Positions 23,297 to 36,419 of a stretch of 64,000 nt of DNA are shown piece by piece; within the stretch, counting starts at the first letter, position 1; every line of letters starts with the position of its first letter. The position numbers and the translations under genes were made by a program. Origin of the DNA: Rhynochetos jubatus (taxonomy: Eukaryota > Chordata > Aves > Eurypygiformes > Rhynochetidae). The notes beneath the pieces were generated by a model. The model was not told where the DNA came from and ran no database searches. It was given only the letters and a program-made list of their open reading frames with translations. The stretch is from assembly GCA_027574665.1 (NCBI GenBank), contig CM050652.1:38751631-38815630 (forward strand), in the 5' to 3' direction.

Positions 23297-25520
23297 GAAG
23301 TGCCTGAAGCCATTATCTCATGACAAAATGGAAGCATGATTTAATTTATTGTACTTCAGAGTCTGAAGTTAAACGAACAAAAATATCCTCACACTGGTTG
23401 CCTGTAGGCGTATGAGTAATACACCACTTAGATTCAGGTACGTTCAGTCTGGAGTGATTTAACATATACTTCACTTGAGTTCAGAACTCATCTGAAATAA
23501 GGTAATGCAGATTTCAAGCTTAGATGCCCTTCCTTTTTCTCTTCTTAGCTCTAATGAAGCCAGGTTTTACTATATATTTTTATTTTTTTCCACAATGGAA
23601 AACTGCTGGTGTAGTTTTGAACATGCTGTGCTCAGTTCTTCCTTGCAGACGTTTTTGCACTAGAGTGCAAGCGCTAGCTTGCTTACAGCGTGCTCCACTT
23701 CACTGACTTGGACTCTGAAATCATACATAGGCAAGCTGTTCTTCCACCTCCACCCCCCCATGCGAGCCCAGGAACTCAGGCCTTGCACAGCACATGGCTT
23801 GAGCGAGTTTGTAATAGCATTTTTAGAAGGACAATAACATCCAAATTCACAAAATACACAAGGGCTTAATTTAAATGTTCTCAACCCAAACCGTTCTCCA
23901 ACCCAGCCTAGTGACATTTGCCACAAACAACTTCTTTGTTACAGAATTTCTGTATTTTCATAGCCAACAGATTATCATTTGCTCTTGATATTTGGCACAT
24001 TTGAAGAGATGTTGTATCTCTGATCTTTTTCCCTTAATTCTCGGTTATTTTCACTGTAACAGGGCAGTGTTGTCACCCTCTATTTTCTTGAGGTTTTTGA
24101 GAATACTGCTTGTATTGAAGAAAGTAAACCTTTATTTATGCTAAAAGCTGAATTACTAGTGGTACCAAACTATTACCTGCCATAGGAGAAAAGTGATTGC
24201 TTAAGAACTTCGTCAGTGGCCAAACTGAAAAGAAGAAATGAATGAATACAACAGTTTATTTCATATTAAGGAACACAAATGAAGGTATCACTGAATGGCA
24301 ACCTGATTTCCAGCAGGCACGTGTTAACGTTTATACTCAGCATTTCAGCATTGTCCTGAAGAATTGTCTGTTGCTGGCATTTGTCCAAAATGTAGGAAAA
24401 TCCTACTAGATTTAATAGGCACTGCTATAAAGATTGCTTTTTGACACCTCTAATTTAAAAAAATTGAAGCTGTCAATAGTATTCTCTTTGAGGGCTAGCC
24501 GTTTGCTGAAGTTAAAATCCAACCTTTTTAAAAGTTGTTTTATCATTTGTTTTATACGAAAGGGATAGTACATTTTAGAATAGTAATTTTCTTCACATCA
24601 TTATCAGGATAACATTTTTGTTTAAAGGTTACTCATACGTTTTGTCCAAGAAGCAAACACTAAAAATATAAGTCCAAAAGATATATATTCTTGTAAAATT
24701 TGAATGGAGTTCAAGCTATTGAAAATTACTGTTAAATCTGTGATACCACTTAAACTCCCTTAAATGGTATCTGTATGCACTAGCATATGACAGCTGGAGT
24801 TTGTCATTTAAGCTAGAAGGTAAGAGAGTAAAGAGTTGTGATAGTGATGTGTATGTGTCAGTTTACAGCCATGTCTTCACAGAATTTACAAGTCCAAAAA
24901 TAACACCTGCACGTATCCATTTTGGGGTTGTTATCACACGTTCTTTTCAATTCGAATAATCTCCTGTTAAATATCCTCTCCTGCCTATTTTATTCTCTCC
25001 TGTTTGTTTACTTTCTGCCATTATCTGAAGGATCCAGTTTTCTTCATTCCTGCTTCCTCTCTCCCCTTCCTCTGTTTGACTGCCCTTGCTCCTGGGCAGG
25101 AGTCCGCAGCTACAATCTGATCCTCATGAATGTGAATTAGAGGAATCACAGAACAGAGACTCTTTTCATTGCAGCACATACCAAGTTAGTGTTTATTCTT
25201 CTGATGGCACAGGACTGATCAGTTTTGTGCAAATATTTTCTCCTTGCTAGTGCAAATAGTCACATAAAAATACTATTTTATATCATCTGGGGCCTGTAAT
25301 ATCTCCCTTCCCATCCAGGTTTAGGGAAAAGTGAAATTTAAAGCAGCAAAAGCTGACTGCTGGTGTTGGCAGTTGCAGAAAGCTGAGCTCCACTTCTGCA
25401 CTGAGGATGCTGAGGATTGCTAAGGTACCATCTCCTGTACCAGAATTTAATGCAAAGAGATACCTTTAGATCTGAAGGCAATCCAGAAAAAGTCACCTCA
25501 GCATCTTCCTCCAGAAGCAA

Positions 25521-25600
25521 AGCATCCATCCTGTGTCAGACCACATCAGGATACGAGAGAAACATCCATCCTGTGTGAGACCGCATCAGGACACGAGAGA
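25521..25600 (+). repeat. Two-copy 40-bp tandem repeat
   Basis: The block containing CATCCATCCTGTGT is present twice with a 40-base period, starting at 25523 and 25563. The copies differ at a few positions, such as CAGACCACATC versus GAGACCGCATC. It lies in intergenic DNA and is too short to call a minisatellite family. Confidence 0.85.
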
Positions 25601-28029
25601 GACACATCTGCACCAGGATTACTATTTCTTTACCCAAGGGCACCTAGAATAGGTTGCCTCCCATTTTTCTCAGATAGGACAGCTGAAAAGCAGAAAAGTA
25701 GATTAACTTTGCCAAGCCACCTGCACTTACATTGTCGTGTCTTTACTAAGAAATGGTCCACTTAGCATTTTCTGTAAACTCCTTGTAATGAGAGCACGTC
25801 TATCTCTACCATGCCAGAGCAGTCTTAATTTGAAGTGTCACAGGTCAGTCAGAGGTTTCAGCAGGGTTGTTTTCCTGCACCTCGTTTTCAGCACGGGGTT
25901 TGTACAAATCTTTGCGCAGTTGATAACGCTGCTGTAGTTTTGCTGAGGTTGGTGGCATCAGGCGCTCCAGTGCAGCCCAAGTTCATCGGTGTCTGACCTC
26001 GCTCAGTGGAGAGCAGTGAGACACCAGGCAGCGAAACGTTCAAGCACATGGTCAGTGTTAAGCACAAGGGTAGTCCCAGTGAAGTGTTACAATCTAGGGG
26101 TGTGCTAGTGTTGTTTAAAAAGTTAAGCAGGCTCTGAACAGCCCTGCTGAACTGCAGTCAGCGTGCTCCTCTGCATCACCTTGAGCAGATGGGCCCTGCT
26201 CATGTGAGTGAAGTTCATTAAGTGTGTTCACGGTTGCAAGATTTAGTTAATCAGTTTTGCCTTTGATGAACTGTGCTGAATCTTCAAGCATAAGGTAACT
26301 AATTCAAAATGATTGTATTATTATTGCCATCAGTTTAGATCCTTCCTACCCTGGCACTTATTTTCGGTCTCAGAAAATCATTTCAGGTGTCTTCAGAGAA
26401 GGTGTTAAAGAAATTAATGTGGATTTGCTATTTAAAATTGCTGCACCCAGAAACTGGGTGTAGTAAAACTCCTTTAAATTATGTAGTGCTAAAAGCAATG
26501 CAGGTTGAAAACAAACCAAAAGTTCTCCAGGTGAAACTGGAATTTAGAGAGTGGCTATACTTACTCAGATAGCTGAAACCATGATTGAATATTTGCCTGA
26601 AAGAGAAGCTCTAATTGATCTGTGAAATATTCAGGGAAGATGTCATAATTAAATTAGACAGGAGGTGACACTAGTTGGTGGCAACAATATGTCTTGGTTG
26701 GATGGCCTGTGAACTTTGTGAACTGACCACTTACATGAGCCTAGAAATGTGTGTGAGCAAGCAGTGACTCTCAAGACGGTGTGCCTAATCCGTGAGTGAA
26801 AATGTTCTTGTCGATGGTGGTGGGGGTTATCGAAGCATGACATAGCCATTTAGCCACACGCTGGTCACGGGGCAGACAAGTGCCGTGAGTATGCAATTAT
26901 ACAGTCTTATAAAATCTCATCAACTAATTAAACAAGGAAGGTGATCAGTGTTTAAGTTTTACATCTCACTGAAAACACGGGCACCCCCAGACACCACACA
27001 GTGCCTTTCATGGTATGCTACTTCGTCAAGCAATCTGCCCTCTGCAGTGCTGCTTCCTGAAGCACTGGGATTTGCTTGGCGGTGGGAGAGCTCGGCGCAG
27101 TGGCTTAGCTACATTCGCCCACTTTCACTCACACCGAGTAGTGTCACATCACCAGGCTGCAGCAAAATAAATGTAATGATAAGCAGCAATGTAGGATTTA
27201 CATTTGACATTTGACAAATCTGTGGTTATTTGATCAGCTTGTTATTTTTATACAGTTATGCAAATGTACTATCCTGCAAACTTAGCTCATCCTGTCCTCT
27301 GTTTTGCATGGAAAAAAGCAAAATATTTTTCTTTTACAAAGAACAGGATTACCAGCTGGTGCCAGCTGACAGAAGCACAGCTTAATATCAAAGGAAGCAT
27401 TTGTTTGCCTTGAATTTGCCATTAGATACACAGTTTCTTCATCTGCTAGTTTTAATACGTTTAAAATTTGACTGAACCTAGACTTAACGTCTTCTGCCCT
27501 TGGAGATTCACAGCATTCCCCTTGGAGTTGTCTTCATGTGGTAACGACACGGCAGATGGGAAAGCGCCACCATTTAAACTAAACGTTGCTGTTGCATGAG
27601 GCAAGAAGGCGCAGAACAGCTGCCACAAAACCAAGCTCAGTCATTGTTAGTTGTTTGAACTGGCATGCTTATTTTAAATGAACAAACAAGTTGAAACCAG
27701 CTTGATTACAAAACAAGAAAAAATAAGGGTTTATGACTATTAATCACACTAGCCATGATTTCTGTGCCATGCCAGATGAAGCGACTAAGCAGCCAGTTCT
27801 GTTCAATCAGCAATGGCTAATCTGTGAGAAAACTCAGCATTTGAACATGATTCTGATAGGAATTTTCACTCTGAAGAAGCAGGATATAGTTCAAAGTGAG
27901 TAATACGTGCTCCACGTCCCTCTGGCTTGCAATAAACAAACTGTCCTTCCTGGCCTGCAATACTTTTGGGCTCCCTCAGGGCACAGTGGGCTGGGGAGCA
28001 GAAAAGCTGTCTCCATCTGCAGAGGCTTA

Positions 28030-28890
28030 GAATCACAGAATCTTTTAGGTTGGAAAAGACCTTTAAGATTATCAAGTCCAACCATTAACCTAGCACTGCT
28101 AATACCTCCACTAAACCATGTCCCTGAGCACCTCATCCACACATCTCTTAAGTATCTCCAGGGATGGTAACTCCACCACTTCCCTGGGCAGCCTATTCAA
28201 ACACTTGACCACCCTTTCAGTGAAGAAATTTTTCCTAATATCCAATCTAAACTTCCCCTGGCACAATTTGAGGCTGTTTCCTCTCATTCCATTGCTTGTT
28301 ACTTGGGAGAACAGACCAACCTCCACCTCTCTGCAGTCTGCTTTCAGGTAGTTGTAGAGACCGATAAGGTCTGCCCTGAGCCTCCTCCAGGCTAAATAAC
28401 AGTTCCCTCAGCTGCTCCTCACAGGAATTGTGCTCCAGACCCTTCCCCAGCTCCGTTTCCTTCTCTGGACATGCTCCAGCACCTCAGTGTCTCTCTTGTA
28501 GCGAGGGGCCCAAAACTGAACACAGGATTCCAGGTGCAGCCTCACCAGTGCCCCATACAGGGGGACAAGCACTGCCCTAGTCCAGATCCCTCTGCAGAGC
28601 CTTCCTACTCTCAGGCAGATGAACACTCCTGCCTAACTTGGTGTTGCTGCAAACTTACTGTGGTTGCACTTGATCCCCTCATCCAGGTAGTTGCTAAAGA
28701 TACTAAACAGAACCGTCCTCAGTACTGAGCCCTGCGGGACACCCCCTGTGACCGGCTGCCAACTGGATTTAACTCCATTCACCACAACTCTTTGGACCTG
28801 GCCATCCAGCCATTTTTTTACCCAGTGAAGAGTACGCCTGTCCAAGCCATGACCAGCCCGTTTCCCCAGGAGAACACTTCTTTCATTGCT
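28030..28890 (-). mobile_element. CR1-type LINE fragment with broken reverse-transcriptase ORF, minus strand
   Basis: Read on the minus strand this is a degraded CR1 3' portion. The 3' end is at 28030, with AATCACAGAATCT and GGTTGGAAAAGACC reversed. From about 28890 down to 28640 the minus strand encodes a CR1-like reverse-transcriptase segment with [13 protein letters not shown] and [12 protein letters not shown]. From about 28590 to 28460 it encodes the C-terminal block with [15 protein letters not shown] and VLEHVQRR. The stretch expected between them, including the catalytic FADD-type motif, is damaged or deleted, and frames shift. It is a dead copy. The 5' boundary is approximate. Confidence 0.92.
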
Positions 28891-31304
28891 GGGAACAGGC
28901 ACTGGCAGTAAAGGAGAAATCCTTCAGGTCAATTCACAACAGGACTGCAATGCCCTCATTGTTAGTATCTGGAGTTGTAAACACACACACCCCTTTCCTC
29001 CCTTCTTCATGTTTTTGTCTGTAGTAAGTACTGTTTAGTAAACCTTACCAAGCTCCCACCCCTGTACTCATGGAAAAAATGTATTAACTGAGAATGCAGT
29101 AAAAAGGTATTTTGAATCAAAGTGCTTGTAAAGAGGACTTGGAATACTGAATTTCCCCCAGAGGGTTTGTTTGGGTTTTTTTTTTTTGTTTTCTGGATCT
29201 TGATTGTTCCGGTTGGCAAACGTTTTTGTTTGCTAGAAATCTGTTAATAAATGTGTTGTTCATTTTTTAATGAACACAGCAATATGTCTTGCAGTCATCA
29301 CTGTCTCCAAAAGGGAAAAACAAAACTACCAAAATACCGCAGAGAAGCCCTAACCATGGATCCACTCATTTTAAAAAATGTAGTTGCCAGGAGAACTGCT
29401 GCTTGTAATCTTACTAGTCACTCCAGAAATTACCTCAGCCCTGTTGCTGCAGTCACATACGGAGCTACTTGTTAGGTTTTGACTCTCACATTCTTTACAT
29501 TGCGTAAGAGTTGTCACTGAAACCCTTTACAATGTTCCTACCTTTCATGAGGTAGTTTTTCATACAGTTCTTGCTGGGTGCCTTATTCTTATCACTGCTT
29601 ATTGCATAGACAGTGCCACATCACTTCAAGTTTGATTAGCACTGATTTTATGTTTACGTTCCAGGTCATTTAGGAAACCAAAGGACCCCCAAAGGAAACA
29701 TCAGTTTCCAAAGACAATTGTCTCACTGACAGCTACTTTGAACTGCTCACCCAGTTCTTGACACACTGAATCTGTGCTTTTTTGCATTATAAAGTGATTT
29801 CTTTTTGATCATTAACATGTGGCGCTAAGTCAAGCACCTTAAATAATTAGTACAGTTGTGGCATTATCTTCTAACAGCTAAGCCTGTAATCTCATTTCAT
29901 CTCATCTCAGGTTTCTCTGAAGAGACCTATTTTTCCATTAGCCTTTGTTGACTGGCACACATAATATTCAAATGCTTCATTTAATTGTTAGCCATTCTTT
30001 TGTGTCATTACTTTTCTTTGTGTCATCACCTGCCCCTCCCCACAACTGAAGGTATGAATGCCACGGTGAGGATGGGTGAACCAAGGCCGGTGCGTGTAGA
30101 GAAGGCTGTACAAGCCTATGCACAACAGGCAATTATCATTACCAAGGAGTGGGTCTGTGAGCCAGCTGGTTGCTGTTACACTGATGATGATGATTTAGAT
30201 GAAGGTGCATAGCTGATTAAGGAAGTTTTCCATGATCCAAAGCAGTCTGGTTTTGCTTGGAGAAGCTCATTCCTTTCCTCGCCCATGCAATTATCACTGC
30301 TTAGCTGCAGCTCAGTAGCACTGAAATTGTGGTGGGCTTTAGGGTGTCTCTGAGGAATTGTCTTAACACCTTTCCTTGCTCCTGTTCCTGCTATAGGACC
30401 TCTTGGAAAATTTACTGACTAGTCAGCCAGTAAGTACAAGCCCTTTTTTTTGTTATTACTGCTGTGACTGACCTGCAGTCAGCACGCTGCAAGATCTCAC
30501 TGGGGACCAGTTTGCACATCCCTCTCACACAGAGCAGAGTGTGAGGGAACCTAGGGTGCCACTGCCCTCCCCATCTTCTGCTGCACCGTGCAGCAGCAAG
30601 TTACTCTGGTGGGAAGTTTCATCCTTTATACGTCGCAGGAAGTAAATACAGACCTGCTGGGTTTGTACTTGAACCTGCCTGCTTCTGTATTTGAAAACAC
30701 TGGCATGAGTAAACAAGGTTTGCCAACAACTAATCTAGGTAGTCCATGATTGCGTGGGTCCCATTTTCACTGTTTTAATTTTGACATAATCTTACCAGTT
30801 CTGCCTTCCTCTGGAATTTCCCTGGTCTGCCAGCATGTGTTTAAAATGAGCACTTCTGCTTTTTTTTTCATGTTTTCATTCTTAAAACTGTGACAGCATA
30901 TATCTAGTATATAGATGTATGTTCCCCCTAAAATATCAGATTTTAGGGCAAGGGAGGTATTGGCTTTTATAACTATGACATTTTAAAACCTATTAAGTTT
31001 ATAAGCACTGTGTTTACCCTCTACTGTTTGGCTGCTCTGTCCATATTCTGCCTGCCATTATCTTAAATGTCTACTAATTGCTTTCTACTTCCCCTGTCTT
31101 CCTTTTCTCTTTTTTAAACTTGATTTCTGCTCTTGCTCATCCAGGTAGGGCATTTAGCAAAAGTTATCTCTTTCTTTGTCTTTCTTGTTTAAATTCTGCA
31201 ATTGTTATTTTTTTCTAGTCTCCCAAGCCCTTCTTAGAAGAGTCCCAACTATGATTTCCACTGTTAAGCAAAAAGTTTTCTTCCTCTGTGAAATCAGCTC
31301 ATTA
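28891..31304. other. Intergenic region, no gene recognised
   Basis: AT-rich noncoding sequence. A 54-codon open stretch at about 30049-30212, ending in an acidic DDDDLDEGA tail, has no recognisable similarity or splice support. No interspersed repeat is visible. Confidence 0.45.
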
Positions 31305-31384
31305 GCTGATCAGAGGGCTGGAGCCTGTCTCTCATGGGGACAGGCTGAGAGGGTTGGGGTTGTTCGGCCTGGAGAGGAGAAGGC
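31305..31384 (+). mobile_element. CR1-type LINE internal fragment, plus strand
   Basis: About 80 bases contain GAGGGCTGGAGC, GGACAGGCTGAGAG and TTGTTCGGCCTGGAGAGG, a characteristic stretch of the 3' coding end of CR1. It stops abruptly where an LTR-like segment begins. A CR1 piece that would lie further downstream in the same element occurs at 33868-34169 in the same orientation. Confidence 0.85.
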
Positions 31385-31678
31385 AGGTGGTGAGCAGTTG
31401 TATCATTTGTTTTATTTTCCATTATTTTTATATGTTGTAGTAGTAGTAATAGTGGTAGTACTATTTCAATTTCATATTCTTAGTAATAATATTAGTATTA
31501 GTGTTGCATTACTAATATAATAATTTTTAAATTTATTTAAAATTATTAAATTGTTATTATCTCAACCCACATTTTTTTTGTCTTTCCCTCCGATTCTTCT
31601 CCCCATCCCACTTGGGAGTGAGGAGGTGAGTGATTGGCTGTGTGGTGCCTAGTTGCTGGCTGGGATTGAACCACAACA
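31385..31678 (+). mobile_element. 3' part of an avian endogenous-retrovirus LTR, plus strand
   Basis: It starts with GGTGGTGAGCAGTTG, passes through a TAG/TAA-rich stretch (31436-31530), then TTGTTATTATCTCAACCCAC, a C-rich block, GGCTGTGTGGTGCCTAGTTG and a terminal CCACAACA. I recognise this as the 3' half of a common avian ERV LTR; the exact family name is uncertain. The 5' half is missing. No primer-binding site or retroviral coding sequence follows it, so it is a relic. Confidence 0.75.
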
Positions 31679-33306
31679 GTAGCTCAGATCATTATTCCCT
31701 CTCCTTTTCTTCTTTTCCCAGGGAATGGCAGAATTGCAATATATTAATAAAGTATTTACCCAACTGCTTCTTTTGAGTCCTTTGTTTTTTTCTGCTTGTT
31801 TTTCATCTCCAGCATCTTTCTCTGAGCTTGCTCTGAGCATGCTGATACATCTATGCATCATGGTATCCTGCCCTCAGTTTCACTCATGCTTTCACCCAGG
31901 TGTTCCTTTACTGAAAGGTCTGAGGGATGTTCATTCCAGGGCGAGCCAGAGAAGAAGAAACACTGAACAGAACAGTTAGAGCCTGAACAGAGCCTTCGCT
32001 CCTGCAAGTGAAAATGCCAAGAGCAGTGGGTGGATGAATGGTGGAGCAGCATGCTGCTTGCTGTTCTCAGCACGCATCCAGGATGCTGCTTGTCAGTGAG
32101 GGGAATCCATGGGGATGATATTCAGCATCGCCATATGTGTTTCCGTGTTTGTATGAAAAAGATAACACAACGTGGCAAAGGATTCAGAACTGCTCACCCC
32201 GAGGGACAATGACATTTACAGACAATTCCTCTTCAACATGGAGAACTGAACTTTTAAACAAATATAATCTTTTTCTTTACAAGAAAAAAAATAACTGTTG
32301 TCCCTTGCTGGCATTGTTTCTTAGACAGAAATCAGATTCTATGCTTTACTTGTTTCTACAAATTAGAAACAAATTTCATGCTGCACAAACCTCCAAGCAC
32401 ACTACTGAACCCATCAAGTACAGCCCCATGGCTACACAGAGGCTCTCAGCAGTGAGTGAGTGAGTAAAACATGTTCAGAAAGGTCCTTCTGGGTCAAGGT
32501 TCTTTCTGAATTATTTGTTCTTTTCTCTTCCTGTTCATAAGCTTTGGTCTTCATTTTTATTCTGCATCTTCAGAACCTGAACAGTCATCTTACTGATTCT
32601 GGCAGACCACACCTTTTTACTACATTGATATCTTGTAACATGTCCTTACTGAATTCTTGTAATTTAAGCAACCCAAAGTATTGATCTCACCCTAGATAAA
32701 TACACCTGCTGTGTTTTTGATGGATAGGTTGATGCTACCTGCTGTTAATGCTGCCATTTGATAGAACAGTGTTACTGTCCGTCTGCCTAAACTGGATGTT
32801 TCCATCAGTCACGTTAGAAGCACAAATACACCATTTCATTCTGAGCATCTCTCTTTTCTATAGAGAGACTATGTTACTGACTTCATTTTAAATGGGTTTT
32901 TTGTGGTGGTGGTGGTGGTAGGTAGTTCTTTTCCCTGTTTGGATTTCTTGCTTTTATGGACATCTATACACCTCAAGGAGCCATTTGATCTTATAAAACC
33001 GTACATTATTTGGCTGAGATTTCACACCATGTTTCTTTTCCAAGTAAACCTCATAGAATCAGAGCATTTTACTGCAACTGTGAGAAACTATGCTTAGAAA
33101 TATTCTCTAAGGGAACAACTAACGTTATCTGCAAAACAACTGCCACCTTTGTAACTTTCAAGAAACTCATAATTATGTCACAAATCAGTTGCGTGTTGTC
33201 AGTGGCATGGGGGGTGTTAATGCTGTTGTAGGTTTGACCAACCAGAGCATCTCCTCCAGATACTTAAGTTTACACTGGAATTAAGACATGTAATATGTTT
33301 ATACGC
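31679..33306. other. Noncoding stretch between two LTR pieces
   Basis: Lies between the plus-oriented LTR part and the minus-oriented LTR. I see no gag, pol or env similarity, no primer-binding site and no polypurine tract. A short GGT run is at 32902-32922. It may be ordinary intergenic DNA. Confidence 0.45.
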
Positions 33307-33867
33307 TGTTGTGGGTTGCTCTGTCCAGGTGCCCACCAAGCTGCTCTGTCACTTCCCTCCTCAGCAGTAAGGATGGATGGAGAATATAAGATGGAAAAAA
33401 ACCTCTCATGGGTCAAGATAAAGACAGTTTAATAAAGCAAAAGCAAACACCACGTGCGAAAGCGAAAGGAAACAAGATTTATTCTCTATTTCCCATCAGC
33501 AGGCGATCACCCACTTCCTGGAAAGCAGGGTTCAAGTGCGCATAGCGGTTGCTCCGGAAGACAAAGATCATCAATAACGAATATCCCCTTTCTCTGCCTT
33601 TCTCCTAGCTTTTACTGCTGAGCAGATGTCATATGGTATGGAATATCCCTTGGTCAGTTTGGGTCAGCTGTCCTGCCTGTGTGTCTTCCCACGATCTTGC
33701 CTACTCCAGCCTACCGGGGGAGCGGGAAATGTTGGAGCGACAGCCTTGATGCTGTGCAAGGACTGCTCAGCAGTAGCCAAAACACCCTTCTAGCTACTCA
33801 TGCAAAGCACAGAACTATGAGGGCTGCTATGGGGAAATTTAACTTCATCTCAGCCAGACCCAGTACA
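33307..33867 (-). mobile_element. Solo LTR of an avian endogenous retrovirus, minus strand
   Basis: It begins TGTTGTGGG at 33307 and ends CAGTACA at 33867, so on the minus strand the LTR starts TG and ends CA. Internal blocks typical of this avian LTR, read on the plus strand, are GGGTCAAGATAAAGACAG with TTTAATAAAGC, then ATATGGTATGGAATATCCC followed by TTGGTCAGTTTGGGTCAGCT, and GACTGCTCAGCAGTAGCCAAAAC. The length of about 560 bases fits a full LTR. No internal proviral sequence adjoins it. No clear target-site duplication is visible, and CR1 sequence starts directly at its right edge. Confidence 0.8.
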
Positions 33868-34169
33868 GAAGGACATCTTTTTACAAGGGCCTGTAGTGAC
33901 AGGACGAGGGGTAATGGGTTTAAATTGGAAGTGGGGAGATTTAGATTAGATATCAGGAAGAAATTCTTCCTGGAGAGGGTGGTGAGGCACTGGAAAAGGT
34001 TGCCCAGAGAAGCTGTGGGTGCCCCATCCCTGGAAGTGTTCAAGGCCAGGCTGGATGAGGCTTTGAGCAACCTGGTCTAGTGGAGGGTGTCCCTGCCCAT
34101 GGCAGCGGGGTTGGAACTAGATGGTCTTTAAGGTCCCTTCCAACCTAAACCATTCCATGATTCTGTGAT
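33868..34169 (+). mobile_element. CR1-type LINE 3' end, plus strand
   Basis: It contains AAGGGCCTGTAGTGACAGGA, GATTAGATATCAGGAAGAAA, GGCACTGGAAAAGGTTGCCC, CATCCCTGGAAGTGTTCAAG and GGTCCCTTCCAACCTAAACC, and ends in CATGATTCTGTGA. This is the conserved CR1 3' region with its terminal 8-bp-like repeat. It abuts the LTR on its left and lacks all upstream coding sequence. Confidence 0.93.
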
Positions 34170-36419
34170 CTAATAATGCAAGGTGAAAGAAGCACATGAT
34201 TTTCACTTTCACGTATGACACCGCCTGTGAAGTAAAAGGCGTGAGTAAAGTCTTACCTTGAATGGTAAAAGGTAACGGCAATGGATACAATGGTGCAACA
34301 TGTTTCGGTGTAGTAACATTCAGGGTATTGTAGTTTCTTCATGAAATAGAAAATATATCTCAAAAGGCATTTTTCATGCAGATGTAATCAGCAACATAGT
34401 TAAAATGGAAGGTCTGTAAGAGTATTTTTAGGAAGCTATCTAGAAAGGGGAAGCATACCACATGAAATAAAAAAGAGGCATCCTGTTTGCAAATACACTG
34501 AAATAAAATAAACACTTCCCAAATTAAATTAACACTATTAAAATGAAGTAACTTGATAACTACCACTGATAGTTAAACCTGCAGATTTTAATAAATCATG
34601 CATATTACAGTGAAATGTGATGCTTTAGGGAGTTCTGACAGACTTTTCTGTTCTCAGACAGCTTGGCCTTTTAATTTCACGTCGTACTTGTGGCTGAAGT
34701 TTTGGAAGGGACAGGACTTCTCATACAAGAAAATCAGTAATCACAGGTTCCAGATGACAGAGATGAAAACAGAAAAGATGGAATACAACAGTTACTTGCA
34801 GCAGCCTACTGCCACTCAGATGCATCTTCTGACTGCACCACGGCAAAGGATTCTTGGGGAAACACAGTCTGCCAGAACTGAGCTTCAGCTGGCATTTTAT
34901 GCTTTGCTGTGCTCACAGTCGCAAAAACAACTCTCGCAGTTACGCTGTCAGGCACAGTCAGAACGTGGACTTCACACAGGGTGTAGCTCCTGAAGCCCTT
35001 TTCAAAGCTTCAGCTCTCCTTCTCACTGGAAGATAGCCTATACACTGCAGTGTTCAGTACAGTAATTCATTTGACCAAAGACTGATAAAAAATCACTCAT
35101 GCAGAAAATATCCTTTTAGCCAATAAGATGTAACCGATACGTGGATCATTTCTATTCAAAGGAGAACTGAAAAGTGCAAATCAGGCCTATTCTTCAGTAT
35201 AATCCTGTGTATTTATAAAGAACGTACATAGAACCTGCTTTTGTTGGAAACAGTAAAAAGCTACAAGAACAGGAAGGGTCTTTTTCCTAACAGTTTTCAA
35301 GACAACCCTCCACACAGCCCTGTGTCTCAGCAGCTGCATTTGCCACCAGTTACGCAAGAAAGCCTCAACCTGCTGGGCCCTGCAGGCAGCTTGTGCTCCT
35401 GAGCATCGATTTCCATTGTCTCTGGCAACCTTAGTCCTAACCCGATTTTACCTCCTCCTCCTATTCAGACTGAAAAAAAGAATAACTAACATGCCAGTGA
35501 GTTTTACCCCCTGTACACAGAAGGCAGGATTGACAGAAGCCAGTGTCACTTTCCAGCAAGACAGTATTTTGACAGTAACTTGCCGAAACCACTTATGTGC
35601 TAAGAAAAGTGTGAATTTATTCAAAGATAAGACACTCCTGAAGATTGCGTCTGCATTGATTTTTTTCACCTTGTCCCATTTCCTTTATTTGCATCTGGAT
35701 AAAATGAGAAGGTTTACTATTTACATCTGGATAAAATAAAACCAATCCATTTTGTATCTGAATGTAATGCTGTTCCGTAATGAGTCTTCTTGCTTCAGGA
35801 AATACGTTCTTTGTTCTCCTGGACGCATTCTCTGTTCTTTCCTCTATTCTTTCTCTCACAGCAGGGCATTAATAGTATCTGTCAGAAAAAAGGAAATTGC
35901 ACTGTGATGCCTTTTCATAAGCATTAGTTTTCTTACCACTAAATGATCACTAGAGAGATGTTATGCTGCAGTAGTTTGGACTGGTTTGTGAAGATTGCTT
36001 TTAATTAAGGAACGATACGCAGTTTTACAAGGCAGTTATCTAGTTTTTGAGTGCATGAAACACTACCAGACCCCTACAACCAAGGAATTCGACAGAAGAA
36101 CATTCTTCTTGTGCCTTTTCATTGCCTGCTTTCACATATCTGTTTTAAAGCACTTTATTGTGGGCTTTTTTCCCCCCAAACGTTTACTATCTAACTCGGT
36201 TCAGATGGACAGAGCCGCTGAAGCTGAACGAAACCTGTGCTTGCCCTGTTTATAGGCGGTTTGTTAGCGGCTGTGGCCTCCTGCCCGCAGGGAGATGCTC
36301 GGTGGACACACTTGCTGCGTTAAAAGACTGACTATGACATCATAATTCGTGTGCATGTATAAGCCTTGCATGGGTTTCTATCTGTGCCGACAGTTTACCT
36401 CTAGATACGGTAAAGCTCC
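34170..36419. other. Intergenic region upstream of RAB21, nothing recognised
   Basis: AT-rich noncoding sequence. The longest open frame, 131 codons at 34598-34993, has no recognisable domain and no splice or promoter support. GC content rises from about 36200 toward the RAB21 island. Confidence 0.5.

Larger units (their letters stand above)
21591..28029. other. Intergenic region with simple repeats, no gene recognised
   Basis: Contains a 19-A run at 22148-22166, an A/C-rich tract at 23216-23296 and a two-copy 40-bp tandem repeat at 25521-25600. The stretch 22192-22530 has some LTR-like features but no recognised family. The open frames present, including one of 101 codons at 22530-22835, resemble no protein I know. 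Confidence 0.5.

Noticed and set aside
34598-34993. 131-codon plus-strand frame upstream of RAB21
   Set aside because: No domain, promoter or splice signals were recognised. The length is compatible with chance over a window this size.
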